This document shows, piece by piece, positions 54,215 through 62,524 of a stretch of 64,000 nucleotides of DNA (position 1 is its first letter; each line of letters opens with the position of its first letter). The notes below the pieces were generated by a model, which was not told the origin of the DNA, ran no database searches, and saw only the letters and a program-made list of their open reading frames with translations. A program made the translations under genes and the position numbers. This stretch comes from CAYSPG01 sp964432885 (GTDB lineage: Bacteria > Bacteroidota > Bacteroidia > AKYH767-A > OLB10): the NCBI GenBank assembly GCA_964432885.1, contig CAYSPG010000013.1:1-64000 (forward strand), in the 5' to 3' direction.

Positions 54215-55489
54215 TTAATGTGAATGTGCTTCGCCTTTATTATTCATTTTAGCTAAAATAAAAAATGCTCCGTTTACAACTACTTTGCTTTTTGCAGGAA
54301 TTTCTTTAAGTAAAGTAATTTCGCTGTAACCAACATCAGTAGTCCCTTTGCGAATAGGGATTTTTTCAAATGTTGTTCCTTCTTCCTTGTGTTCGGGTTC
54401 TTCTTTTTCGCTATGCTGATGTCCGCTTTCATCGTGCTTGTGTTCGGCAGTTTCTTTTTCTGAATGATGTTCCTCTTCTTTGTGGGCATCGGTTACGATA
54501 AAAATATAGTCTTGCCCTTCGTGGTTTACAATGGCGTTGGTAGGCACGGCATCAACGGTAGCATTTTCTAAACTAACCAAAGCGGTAATACTCATTCCGT
54601 CAATTAAGCCTTGCTTGTCGCCTTTTACCATTGCGTGAACCGAAATGGCTTTGGTGTTTTGCTCAAAGGTGTTGCTAATGGCGTAAACATCTGCATCGTA
54701 TTCTTTACCCGGATTGTTGGTGAGTGTAAAATGGATGGTTTGCCCAACTTTTAGTTTTTGCAAATCTTTTTCATACACATACAAGTCAAGGTGCAGTTGG
54801 CTATTGTCCACTATTTCGGCAATGGGGTTGTTGGCATCTACATAACTGCCAATGTTTACCATTACAATGCTAATTGTGCCGTTTATTGGGCTTGAAATAT
54901 TTACAACGGACTGGATATTTTCGCTTGTGAGTGAAGCGGTGTTGATACCGATTAACTCTAATTGTTTTTGCAGACTTGCTTTTCGGGCTTTAAGTGTTTT
55001 AAGTTCTGCATCGGCTGACTGCAAATTTTTCAATGCTCCTGCATTGCCTTGTTGCAATTCCTTTTGACGGGCAAATTCTAATTGTGCCAATTCCGCTTTT
55101 GAAGAAATGCTTAAAAATTCTTCTTGCATTGTGATAAAAGAATTGTTTGAAATGGTAGCAATGGTTTGTCCTTTGCCTACCGAATTGCCTGTTTGCACCA
55201 AAATAGATTTGACAACTCCACCCAATGAAGCTGTGGCATTGGCACGATTTTGATTAGGCACTTTTAAAATTCCGTTGGCTTTTAACGAAGCGGTTAATTG
55301 CTTTTTCTCAATACTACCTAATTCTATTTTTATAGATTTCATTTGCTCGGTTGTAAGCATTGCCGTGTTGGAGTTTTCGTGTTCATCGTGGTGTTCGGTT
55401 TCTTCTCCGTGCGTTTCGGTTTTATTGCTGTTGCAGGATGCAAATATTATGGATGTTGCAATGGCTGCTATAAATATTATATTTTTCAT
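54215..55489 (-). CDS. Periplasmic adaptor lipoprotein of RND pump (CzcB/CusB-like)
   Basis: The 424-aa protein has a lipoprotein signal (IIFASC), a His/Glu-rich start (HGEETEHHDEHE), HlyD-type lipoyl halves and coiled coil (residues about 70-260), and an unusual His/Glu/Lys-rich insert at about 331-369 (KEEEHHSEKETAEHKHDE...) before the last barrel. The insert probably binds metal. It is 12 bp after the pump-channel fusion gene. Confidence 0.9.
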   Translation of the reverse strand: MKNIIFIAAIATSIIFASCNSNKTETHGEETEHHDEHENSNTAMLTTEQMKSIKIELGSIEKKQLTASLKANGILKVPNQNRANATASLGGVVKSILVQTGNSVGKGQTIATISNNSFITMQEEFLSISSKAELAQLEFARQKELQQGNAGALKNLQSADAELKTLKARKASLQKQLELIGINTASLTSENIQSVVNISSPINGTISIVMVNIGSYVDANNPIAEIVDNSQLHLDLYVYEKDLQKLKVGQTIHFTLTNNPGKEYDADVYAISNTFEQNTKAISVHAMVKGDKQGLIDGMSITALVSLENATVDAVPTNAIVNHEGQDYIFIVTDAHKEEEHHSEKETAEHKHDESGHQHSEKEEPEHKEEGTTFEKIPIRKGTTDVGYSEITLLKEIPAKSKVVVNGAFFILAKMNNKGEAHSH

Positions 55490-55501
55490 TGTTCTGAAAT
55501 T

Positions 55502-58500
55502 TTATTTGTTAGTTAAGAAATTAATATTGACAATACTCTGATTGAGTGCGTTTACCGATTGCAGATAATTTAACTGCACATCAGTAGCGGTTTGCAATGC
55601 TTGCAAGTATTCAATGTAGCCAATGTCGCCACTTTTGAAACCAACTTTTGCCGTGCTAATAATTATTTCGGCATTGGGCAAAGCGATTGATTTGTAATAA
55701 TTGTATTGCGACAAATTCTGATTGTATTGCTGAAAAGCATTTTGCAGTTGATTTTGTAAAACCAGTTTTCCGTTGTCGGCTTCTTTTTGCAATGCTTGCT
55801 GTTTGTAGTCAAGTGATTTTACTTTTGATGCATTGCTGAAAAAAGTAATCGGAATACTTATGCCAACATTAAAACCTTGAAAGCGTTTGCTACCGTCAAA
55901 ATTCACATCTGCTCCGTTAATCGTTTGCACACCAATTAAGGACTGGTTGAAATAACCGACATTGAAATCGGGTAGCGTAGATGCGGTTTCAACTTTTTTG
56001 TTTTGCTCGGCAATAACGGCTTGCTGATACAACACTTTCAGCGATGGATTATTTGCAATAAGCGTGGTGTCAAGCGAACTGCTTAATACAAGCGGTTGAA
56101 AGTTTCCGTTGTTGTCAATCGTAAAATCCTCGCTTGTGTTCATTAGCATTTTTAAAGAATTGTAAGCCGTGGCAAAGTCCGTTTCATTTTGTTTGAGCAA
56201 AAGCGAAAGCTGTCCACGTTTGGTTTCGGCTGTGGTTTTTTCCAACAAATTTGTTTCGCCTGTTTTGTATCGCAAGGCTGCTGCACTCACAAAATCGTTA
56301 TACAAGCTGTCTAAAGATTGCAGTTGCTTTTTAGTGGTTTGCAAATACTGCAACTGATAAAACCAGTATTGAACCTGTGCTTTTATTTCGCTTGCTGTGG
56401 CTTGCTGTTGCAATTGGCTACTTTGCAATTCGGCTTTATACAAACCTGATTTTGCAGTGAAATAGGTAGGAAACGGAATACTTTGCGAAACCTGAAAAGC
56501 CTTGTCCTGATTGATGCTGTTGTATTGCCCAAACTGAAAATTGACATTTGTTTTGGGTAATTCAAACACCGATTTTTTCAAAGTGGTGGAAGATTGCACA
56601 TTGAATTGTTGTGATTGAATTTCTAAATTATTTTTCAATGCGGTGCTTATTGCATCTTCAACCGAAATGGTTTTAGATGTTGGCGTTTGAGCATTGGCAA
56701 CATTGAATGAAAGCAATACAAAAACTAAAATTACTGTTGTTGAAACTTTGCTTTTTGCTTTTTTAGTTTTAGAAAATATAAGATACAGCAAAGGCAAAAC
56801 AAACAGGGTTAAGAAAGTTGCGGTGAGCAAACCTCCTATCACAACCGTTGCCAAAGGTTTTTGCACTTCTGCCCCCGCACCGTGTGAAAGTGCCATTGGT
56901 AAAAATCCTAATGATGCAACGGTGGCAGTCATTAACACAGGTCGCAAGCGGATTTTAGTTCCTTCTTTTATTCGTTCTAATATGTCCGTAATTCCGTCTT
57001 TTTCTAATTGGTTAAAAGTTCCGATTAGCACAATGCCATTTAAAACTGCTACACCAAACAAGGCAATAAAACCAATACCTGCCGAAATGCTGAAAGGCAT
57101 ATCACGAAGAAGTAAAGCGAATACACCGCCTATTGCACTCATTGGAATTGCGGTATAAATTAGCGTTGCTTGTTTTACTGAACCAAAGGTGAAATAGAGT
57201 AACATAAAAATGAGTGCCAATGCCACAGGCAAAGCAATCATTAGGCGTTTACTTGCCGCTTGCAGATTTTCAAAAGTTCCTCCATAAGTGTAATAATATC
57301 CTTCGGGAAGTTTTACCTTTTCATTCAGTTCTTTTTGAATATCGGTAACAACACTTTCCACATCTCTGCCCTTGATGTTGAAGCCCACAACAATTCTGCG
57401 TTTACCATCTTCACGGCTTATTTGTGCAGGGCCTAATTCCATTTTTATTTCCGCAACTTGCGATAATGGAATTTGTGTTCCGTTGGCAGTTGGGATATAT
57501 AAATGACTTACATCGTCAATGTTGTTTCGGTGTGTGCTGTCAAGCCTAACCACTAAATCAAATTTGCGTTCGTTTTCATACACAACTCCTGCACTTCCAC
57601 CAGCAAATGATGTAGAAACAATGTGGTTGATGTCCTCAATGTTTAAACCGTAATTGGCAATTTGCGAACGGTTATATTTAATTACGATTTGCGGAAGTCC
57701 TGCAACCCTTTCAACGCTTGGTTCAGTTGCACCGTCCACACTTTGAACAACTGAATTTACCTTATTAGCATAGCTTAAAAGTGTGTCCATATTTTCACCA
57801 AATATTTTAACAGCAACATCTTGGCGAATACCAGTCATAAGTTCATTAAACCGCATTTGTATGGGTTGGTTTTTTTCAAAGAAAACCCCAGGAATGGTAT
57901 TTAATTTTTGTTCAAATTCTTCTGCCAATTCATCATATGAAATATCACGTTTCCATTCATCAGGGCTTTTTAGAATTATCATCATATCGGTGGCTTCGGG
58001 TGGCATTGGGTCGGTTGGCACTTCGGCTGCTCCTGTTTTTCCGACTACCATCTTTACTTCGTCAAATTCTTTAATTAGCCGTGATGCTTGCATACTGGTT
58101 TCTAAACTTTGAGAAAGTGAAGTTCCTTGTGGCAAAATGCAATGAAATGCAAAGTCGCCTTCTTGCAAGGTTGGAATAAACTCACCACCCATTCTTGAAA
58201 ATAGAAATACGGAAACTGCAAATACCGCAACGGTTGCGACTACAATTACTTTTTTAAAACGAATTGCTTTTTCTAATAACGGTGCATAAAGTCGTTGGAA
58301 AAAATTCATCATTCTATCGCTCAATGTTTGTTTGTGCGAAATGTTTTTAGAAAGGAAAGCTGCACACATCATTGGAATGTAGGTAAGCGATAAAATCAAC
58401 GCTCCAACAATGGCGAAAGAAACTGTTTGAGCCATCGGGCTAAACATTTTGCCCTCGATACCTACCAAGGTAAGAATTGGAATATAAACAATAAGGATAA

Positions 58501-59863
58501 TTATTTCGCCAAAAGCGGCACTGCTTCGGATTTTAGATGCGGAAACAAACACTTCATTATCCATTTCTGATTGTGAAAGTTTGCCAATTGTTTTCCGCAT
58601 TCCTAAATGGTGCAAGGTGGCTTCTACAATAATTACTGCTCCGTCCACAATCAAACCAAAGTCAATTGCTCCTAAACTCATTAGGTTGGCACTTACGCCA
58701 AATACATTCATTAAGCCCAAAGCAAACAACATTGATAAAGGAATGGCAGAAGCTACAATCAACCCTGCACGAAGGTTTCCAAGAAATAAAACCAAAACGA
58801 AGATTACTATTAAAGCTCCTTCAATCAGATTTTTTTCTACTGTTGAAATGGCACGGTTTACCAAATCGGTTCTATCTAAATAGGGTTCAATTACTACATC
58901 TTTTGGTAATGATTTTTGAATAGTTGCCATTTTATCTTTAATACGGCTTACCACATCGGCACTATTTGCACCTTTTAACATCATTACTACACCGCCAACG
59001 GCATCTACCTCACCGTTGTAAGTCATTGCACCATATCGCACGGCACTACCTAAATGCACTTCGGCAACATCTTTTATCAAAATAGGGATGCCGTTTGGAT
59101 TGGTTTTTACGACTATATTCTTGATGTCGTCAAACGAACCAATCAAACCCACACCACGAATGAAATAGGCATTTGGTTTTTTGTCAATGTATGCCCCGCC
59201 TGTGTTTTCGTTGTTTTTTTCTAAAGCGGTAAAAATTTCGGGAATGGTTATTCCCATTGCAATCAATCTGTCAGGATTTACAGCAACTTCATATTGTTTC
59301 ATTTGCCCGCCAAAGCTGTTTACTTCTGCAATTCCTGCTGTTCCGTAAAGTTGTCGGGCAACAATCCAGTCTTGCATTGTTCGCAAGTCCATAGCCGTGT
59401 ATTTGCTTTCGCTACCTTTTTTGGGGTGAATAATGTATTGATACACTTCGCCCAAACCTGTGCTAACAGGTGCTAATTCGGGTGTGCCAACACCTTTGGG
59501 GATTTTAGTTTCCGCTTCCTTTAGCCTTTCATTAATGAGTTGTCGGGCAAAGTAGATGTCCACTTTGTCGTCAAACACAACTGTAATTACCGAAAGTCCG
59601 AAACGGGAAATGCTCCGCAACTCTTCCAAATCGGGAAGGTTCGCAATGCTTTGTTCGATGGGGTAAGTAACCAACTGTTCCACCTCTTGTCCTGCAAGGG
59701 TGGGGCAAACCGTAATGATTTGCACTTGGTTGTTGGTGATGTCGGGAACTGCATCTATGGGCAGTTTTGTTGCACTCCACACTCCCCAAACAATGAGTGC
59801 AAGTGTCATCAATGCGATGATGAATTTGTTCTTTATGCTGAACGCAATTATTTTGTCTAACAT
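55502..59863 (-). CDS. CzcA-type RND metal pump fused to a TolC-type outer-membrane channel
   Basis: The start at 59863 (MLDKIIAFSIKNKFIIALMT) is preferred; an upstream ATG at 59893 adds 10 aa. Residues about 1-1030 are a full HME-RND pump with the TM4 motif LGAIDFGLIVDGAVIIVE, the CzcA type that exports Zn, Co or Cd. After a KKAKSK linker comes a hydrophobic, signal-like segment ending NVANAQ and then a 400-aa outer-membrane-efflux domain. The join is in frame without disturbance, and such CzcA-TolC fusions occur in other Bacteroidota. How one chain would reach both membranes is unclear; cleavage at the internal signal is likely. Confidence 0.9.
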   Translation of the reverse strand: MLDKIIAFSIKNKFIIALMTLALIVWGVWSATKLPIDAVPDITNNQVQIITVCPTLAGQEVEQLVTYPIEQSIANLPDLEELRSISRFGLSVITVVFDDKVDIYFARQLINERLKEAETKIPKGVGTPELAPVSTGLGEVYQYIIHPKKGSESKYTAMDLRTMQDWIVARQLYGTAGIAEVNSFGGQMKQYEVAVNPDRLIAMGITIPEIFTALEKNNENTGGAYIDKKPNAYFIRGVGLIGSFDDIKNIVVKTNPNGIPILIKDVAEVHLGSAVRYGAMTYNGEVDAVGGVVMMLKGANSADVVSRIKDKMATIQKSLPKDVVIEPYLDRTDLVNRAISTVEKNLIEGALIVIFVLVLFLGNLRAGLIVASAIPLSMLFALGLMNVFGVSANLMSLGAIDFGLIVDGAVIIVEATLHHLGMRKTIGKLSQSEMDNEVFVSASKIRSSAAFGEIIILIVYIPILTLVGIEGKMFSPMAQTVSFAIVGALILSLTYIPMMCAAFLSKNISHKQTLSDRMMNFFQRLYAPLLEKAIRFKKVIVVATVAVFAVSVFLFSRMGGEFIPTLQEGDFAFHCILPQGTSLSQSLETSMQASRLIKEFDEVKMVVGKTGAAEVPTDPMPPEATDMMIILKSPDEWKRDISYDELAEEFEQKLNTIPGVFFEKNQPIQMRFNELMTGIRQDVAVKIFGENMDTLLSYANKVNSVVQSVDGATEPSVERVAGLPQIVIKYNRSQIANYGLNIEDINHIVSTSFAGGSAGVVYENERKFDLVVRLDSTHRNNIDDVSHLYIPTANGTQIPLSQVAEIKMELGPAQISREDGKRRIVVGFNIKGRDVESVVTDIQKELNEKVKLPEGYYYTYGGTFENLQAASKRLMIALPVALALIFMLLYFTFGSVKQATLIYTAIPMSAIGGVFALLLRDMPFSISAGIGFIALFGVAVLNGIVLIGTFNQLEKDGITDILERIKEGTKIRLRPVLMTATVASLGFLPMALSHGAGAEVQKPLATVVIGGLLTATFLTLFVLPLLYLIFSKTKKAKSKVSTTVILVFVLLSFNVANAQTPTSKTISVEDAISTALKNNLEIQSQQFNVQSSTTLKKSVFELPKTNVNFQFGQYNSINQDKAFQVSQSIPFPTYFTAKSGLYKAELQSSQLQQQATASEIKAQVQYWFYQLQYLQTTKKQLQSLDSLYNDFVSAAALRYKTGETNLLEKTTAETKRGQLSLLLKQNETDFATAYNSLKMLMNTSEDFTIDNNGNFQPLVLSSSLDTTLIANNPSLKVLYQQAVIAEQNKKVETASTLPDFNVGYFNQSLIGVQTINGADVNFDGSKRFQGFNVGISIPITFFSNASKVKSLDYKQQALQKEADNGKLVLQNQLQNAFQQYNQNLSQYNYYKSIALPNAEIIISTAKVGFKSGDIGYIEYLQALQTATDVQLNYLQSVNALNQSIVNINFLTNK

Positions 59864-59964
59864 TATTTTAATCAGTTTAATGAATGAATACACGATTACT
59901 TGCGGTGCGTTAGCACCGTAAGTAGTTTTGTTTTGTTCCGCATTAGCGGAACATCAGAAATTCA

Positions 59965-60288
59965 TTAACTGAGTTTTGGCGGTTGCCAAATAGACAAATA
60001 CACCTCCGAAGCAAATGAGGCGTTGTAAAGTGGGAATTTTTCTACTGAAACTGGAACGTGAAGGGCTAAACTGTAATTAGTAAAAGAACTACTAAAAGTT
60101 TGTCCGCAACAAGCACACATACAAAAAGGTGAGCAATTTTCGGTGTCGCTGTCGTGGTCGGAATGGTCTGTGGTGGTGTATGTGGATTGGTCGGCACTCA
60201 TATATTTACAGTCGTCCTTGTCGCTGCACGGCATAACAGCCAATGCCAACAAGTAAAAACTAAATAAGAGTGTCAAAACTTTTTTCAC
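59965..60288 (-). CDS. Small Cys/His-containing secreted protein upstream of metal pump (DUF6660-like)
   Basis: The 107-aa product has a signal peptide (MKKVLTLLFSFYLLALAVMP), then CSDKDDCKYM, HSDHDSD and CSPFCMCACCGQTF. It ends SIWQPPKLS, an ending I associate with short Bacteroidota proteins at the head of metal-efflux operons. It probably senses or binds metal in the periplasm. It is first in the operon, about 100 bp before the pump gene. Confidence 0.7.
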   Translation of the reverse strand: MKKVLTLLFSFYLLALAVMPCSDKDDCKYMSADQSTYTTTDHSDHDSDTENCSPFCMCACCGQTFSSSFTNYSLALHVPVSVEKFPLYNASFASEVYLSIWQPPKLS

Positions 60289-60355
60289 GATGCAAATGTA
60301 GGGAAAAAATTTGTCGGTTTAGCACAATTCTGTCGGGTGGCACTGGTGCGGTTGG

Positions 60356-60421
60356 GCAAAATAAAATGTGCTGCAAAAGTGGGTCGGCTTGTGGGTGGCT
60401 TTGCAGCTCTTTTTATTTTGC
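60356..60421. repeat. Boundary hairpin B (left of attC 9)
   Basis: GCAAAATAAAATGTGCTGCA... pairs with the arm at 60400-60421 (TTTGCAGCTCTTTTTATTTT...), with mismatch only at TGTG/CTCT. It is preceded by GTGCGGTTGG. Confidence 0.85.
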
Positions 60422-60511
60422 GAAGGGATAGCCAAACGGCTTTGCCGAAAATTGCATTGTCTGTCGGGTTATGTCTGTCGGTTAATGGTCGCACTGTCGG
60501 GTTTTAGGGTT

Positions 60512-60647
60512 GCTGATAACGTTCCGCAGATTTGCGATGTGCGGGATTTACACCACAAATGTTTAATCGAAGATATAAATTTTTTGTTACCACTAAACTG
60601 TCTGCGGAGCACGAAACCCCGCCTATTGCAAATGTGCTGTTATACGC
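60512..60647 (+). other. attC-like recombination site 9 (short form, variant stem)
   Basis: The left box GCTGATAAC (60512) matches the right box of site 8. The right box GTTATACGC is at 60639. The stem is GCAGATTTGCGATGTGCGGG with CCGCCTATTGCAAATGTGC. Confidence 0.9.
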
Positions 60648-60743
60648 AGCCAAGCTGTTCGTTCGGAGTACCAATGTTTGAAGTTTCGACACTGTTTGTT
60701 CAAGGCGATTTACATTCATTGCTTGTCGGTTTAAGTTCTAAAT

Positions 60744-61658
60744 TTAATCTCTGCACCACACATCATTTACTTTGTTCGTTGTCGTGTCAAATTGCACGGC
60801 CATAAAGAATAACCAAGTTCCACCTAAACCTAACGGTCCAACTTTTAATCCAAAGTCAACCTCATAAACTAAAGGTGATGTCGTATCACTTGCAGTTGGG
60901 CTACCTAATAATTGTAGAATATCTGATTTTGATTTACCAATCAAGATGCTGTCTGAAATCATTTTATCAACCATTGAACCTCTTATTTTCCTGTCACCAC
61001 TTAGCCACTTTGCCTTGTCAAAATTGATGACTTCACCTTTAAAAGATTTCCTTGTCCACACTTCTCCGCCTTTGCTCTTGTATGCAAATAGTCCTTCTTT
61101 TCTTGTCCAGTATATTTCAGTTACATCGCTTGCATTTTTTATTCGTTCGGGATAACTGTGTTTAATCAAGTAGTAATTCCAAATTTTTCTACTGTTGAAC
61201 TCAACTGTGTCGGTTTGAAGTTCACCTATAATTGAATCGTTACTTGAGTAAAATCCTTTAAAGCTAAAACTAAACTCAAGCTGTTTTGGTTTTGGCGACT
61301 TTGTTATGGTGAACAAACTCTGATAGTCAATTTTAGTTTTTGAATTTGTTGTTGAAGTTCCATGCCAACTGTCAATTGGAAGATGTTTAATACGAAACGA
61401 TAAATAATTTGTTGGTCTTGGTTGAATAAACATTCCGCATCCTTTAATCTGTTTTGAAAGAGCATCAATAATTAATATCGTGTCCATGTCGTGCAAGTTA
61501 CTTTCATAATAAATAGTGTCACCTATATGTAGTGAAGAAGCAAATTCTAACTCCTCACTTGTGAAGTCAAAGTCCTTTTGGTCATAAGAGCAACAAGCAG
61601 AAAAAAGCACCGTCAAAAGTGTCAATACTATAAAAGTTGTCTTGCTGTTATTTTTCAT
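60744..61658 (-). CDS. Lipoprotein of unknown function with BamE/SmpA-like C-terminal segment
   Basis: The start at 61658 (MKNNSKTTFIVLTLLTVLFS) gives a lipoprotein signal ending FSACC and 304 aa; the upstream ATG at 61688 is less likely. The mature part is beta-rich with no family I recognise. The last 70 aa (DSILIGKSKSDILQLLGSPT ... MAVQFDTTTNKVNDVW) follow the pattern of SmpA/OmlA-type lipoprotein domains. It is a single-gene cassette on the minus strand. Confidence 0.65.
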   Translation of the reverse strand: MKNNSKTTFIVLTLLTVLFSACCSYDQKDFDFTSEELEFASSLHIGDTIYYESNLHDMDTILIIDALSKQIKGCGMFIQPRPTNYLSFRIKHLPIDSWHGTSTTNSKTKIDYQSLFTITKSPKPKQLEFSFSFKGFYSSNDSIIGELQTDTVEFNSRKIWNYYLIKHSYPERIKNASDVTEIYWTRKEGLFAYKSKGGEVWTRKSFKGEVINFDKAKWLSGDRKIRGSMVDKMISDSILIGKSKSDILQLLGSPTASDTTSPLVYEVDFGLKVGPLGLGGTWLFFMAVQFDTTTNKVNDVWCRD

Positions 61659-61718
61659 TGTAGTTGCTATTGTTTGTTTCTTGCACAAATGTCGGGTTAG
61701 CAGTGCCGCCCATTGGTT

Positions 61719-61727
61719 GCGTATAAC
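61719..61727 (+). other. Left box of a tenth, degenerate attC-like site
   Basis: GCGTATAAC is the exact reverse complement of the right box of site 9 (GTTATACGC); the match extends one base further (TGCGTATAAC). TTATACG follows at 61734-61740, forming a tiny palindrome, but no long stem is present. Confidence 0.6.
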
Positions 61728-61754
61728 ATACTATTATACGAAACAAACTTACTA

Positions 61755-61799
61755 AAACCTTCGCAATATTTCTAATGGTTGGAAATATTGCGAAGGTTT
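61755..61799. repeat. Perfect 18-bp inverted repeat with extra half
   Basis: AAACCTTCGCAATATTTC (61755-61772) and GAAATATTGCGAAGGTTT (61782-61799) pair fully. A third partial copy TTTCGCAATATT follows at about 61812-61824. Confidence 0.75.
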
Positions 61800-61835
61800 G
61801 GGCTAAGCCAGGTTTCGCAATATTTTTATCTAAAT

Positions 61836-61886
61836 CACCTGACGGGGGCCCAACCCCACTGGCACGCACTGGCGACCCGTCAGGTG
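61836..61886. repeat. REP palindrome 4
   Basis: CACCTGACGGG ... CCCGTCAGGTG is the same family as at 421, 1933 and 2203, here at the opposite end of the array. Confidence 0.85.
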
Positions 61887-61888
61887 GA

Positions 61889-62048
61889 ATCAAATGGCTT
61901 TTTGTCAACTGCAGTTACATGGACTGTTGGCTTTGAAAAAGAGTTAGCAAAAGGAAATATGCTGAGTCTTTCTTTTCGTGGACAGCAAGGACTAAGTACA
62001 ATTGCCAAATCAACAGTAAACAAGTTTTACAAGTGCCTCTATTTTTAA
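61889..62048 (+). pseudogene. Possible remnant of an outer-membrane or beta-strand-rich protein C-terminus
   Basis: An open frame just after the REP reads FLSTAVTWTVGFEKELAKG and NMLSLSFRGQQGLSTIAK before a stop at 62048. The alternating pattern resembles a beta-strand. It has no start codon of its own after the palindrome and overlaps the 3' end of aroK by about 39 bp. It may be the tail of a gene cut off by the REP or cassette insertion. Confidence 0.25.
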
Positions 62049-62510
62049 ATCCTCGCCTTTAACTGTAAAATGACACTGCCTGTAATACGTTTCGCGTACG
62101 GCAAGTTGTCGTGATATAAAATCAATTAAGTCAACATCGCGCAAGTCTTTAATAAGTGGTCGCTTTTCCTTTGAGGATGCAATGCGATGAAAAATGCTTC
62201 CGGCACTTAACTGCAGGTAAACAGATGTTCCGTTTGAGTTTATCCATTGCATGTTGTCGCTAAAGCAAGGCGTTCCGCCACCGGTGGCCACTACTGTGTT
62301 TATAAACGATTTTGTTTTATGCAAACATTTTTTTTCAATTTCTCTAAATTTTTCTTCTCCTTTTTTTTCAAACCATTTGTCAATTGTCTTACCGGTTTCT
62401 TCTTCAATAAACTTATCCAAATCAACAAACCTAAAATTAAGTTTAGCAGCAAGTTTTTTTCCTAAAGTGCTTTTGCCTGCACCCATAAATCCGGTTAAAT
62501 ATATTTTCAC
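62010..62510 (-). CDS. aroK: Shikimate kinase
   Basis: The 166-aa enzyme phosphorylates shikimate with ATP to shikimate 3-phosphate in aromatic amino-acid synthesis. The Walker A loop GFMGAGKST is at residues 7-15. FVDLDKFIEEETG carries the shikimate-binding Asp, VVATGGGTPCF the glycine loop and KRPLIKD the lid arginine. The length is typical. The gene belongs to the ordinary chromosome next to the array and lies 14 bp after def on the same strand. Confidence 0.95.
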   Translation of the reverse strand: MKIYLTGFMGAGKSTLGKKLAAKLNFRFVDLDKFIEEETGKTIDKWFEKKGEEKFREIEKKCLHKTKSFINTVVATGGGTPCFSDNMQWINSNGTSVYLQLSAGSIFHRIASSKEKRPLIKDLRDVDLIDFISRQLAVRETYYRQCHFTVKGEDLKIEALVKLVYC

Positions 62511-62524
62511 GTGTACGTATTAAT

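Larger units (their letters stand above)
51042..60639 (+). mobile_element. Cassette 8 (9.6 kb): zinc-type efflux
   Basis: This lies between sites 8 and 9, with five minus-strand genes and a 21-bp repeat array. Confidence 0.7.
60640..61740 (+). mobile_element. Last cassette (about 1.1 kb), right end of the array
   Basis: It starts at site 9 and ends at a tenth left box (61719-61727), beyond which the attC stem is missing or decayed. It holds one lipoprotein gene. The exact right limit is uncertain. Confidence 0.5.

Noticed and set aside
2481..60421. Boundary hairpins as plain Rho-independent terminators
   Set aside because: Some lie near stop codons and could terminate, but the conserved unpaired CTCT/TGTG patch and the fixed place beside attC are not explained by termination.
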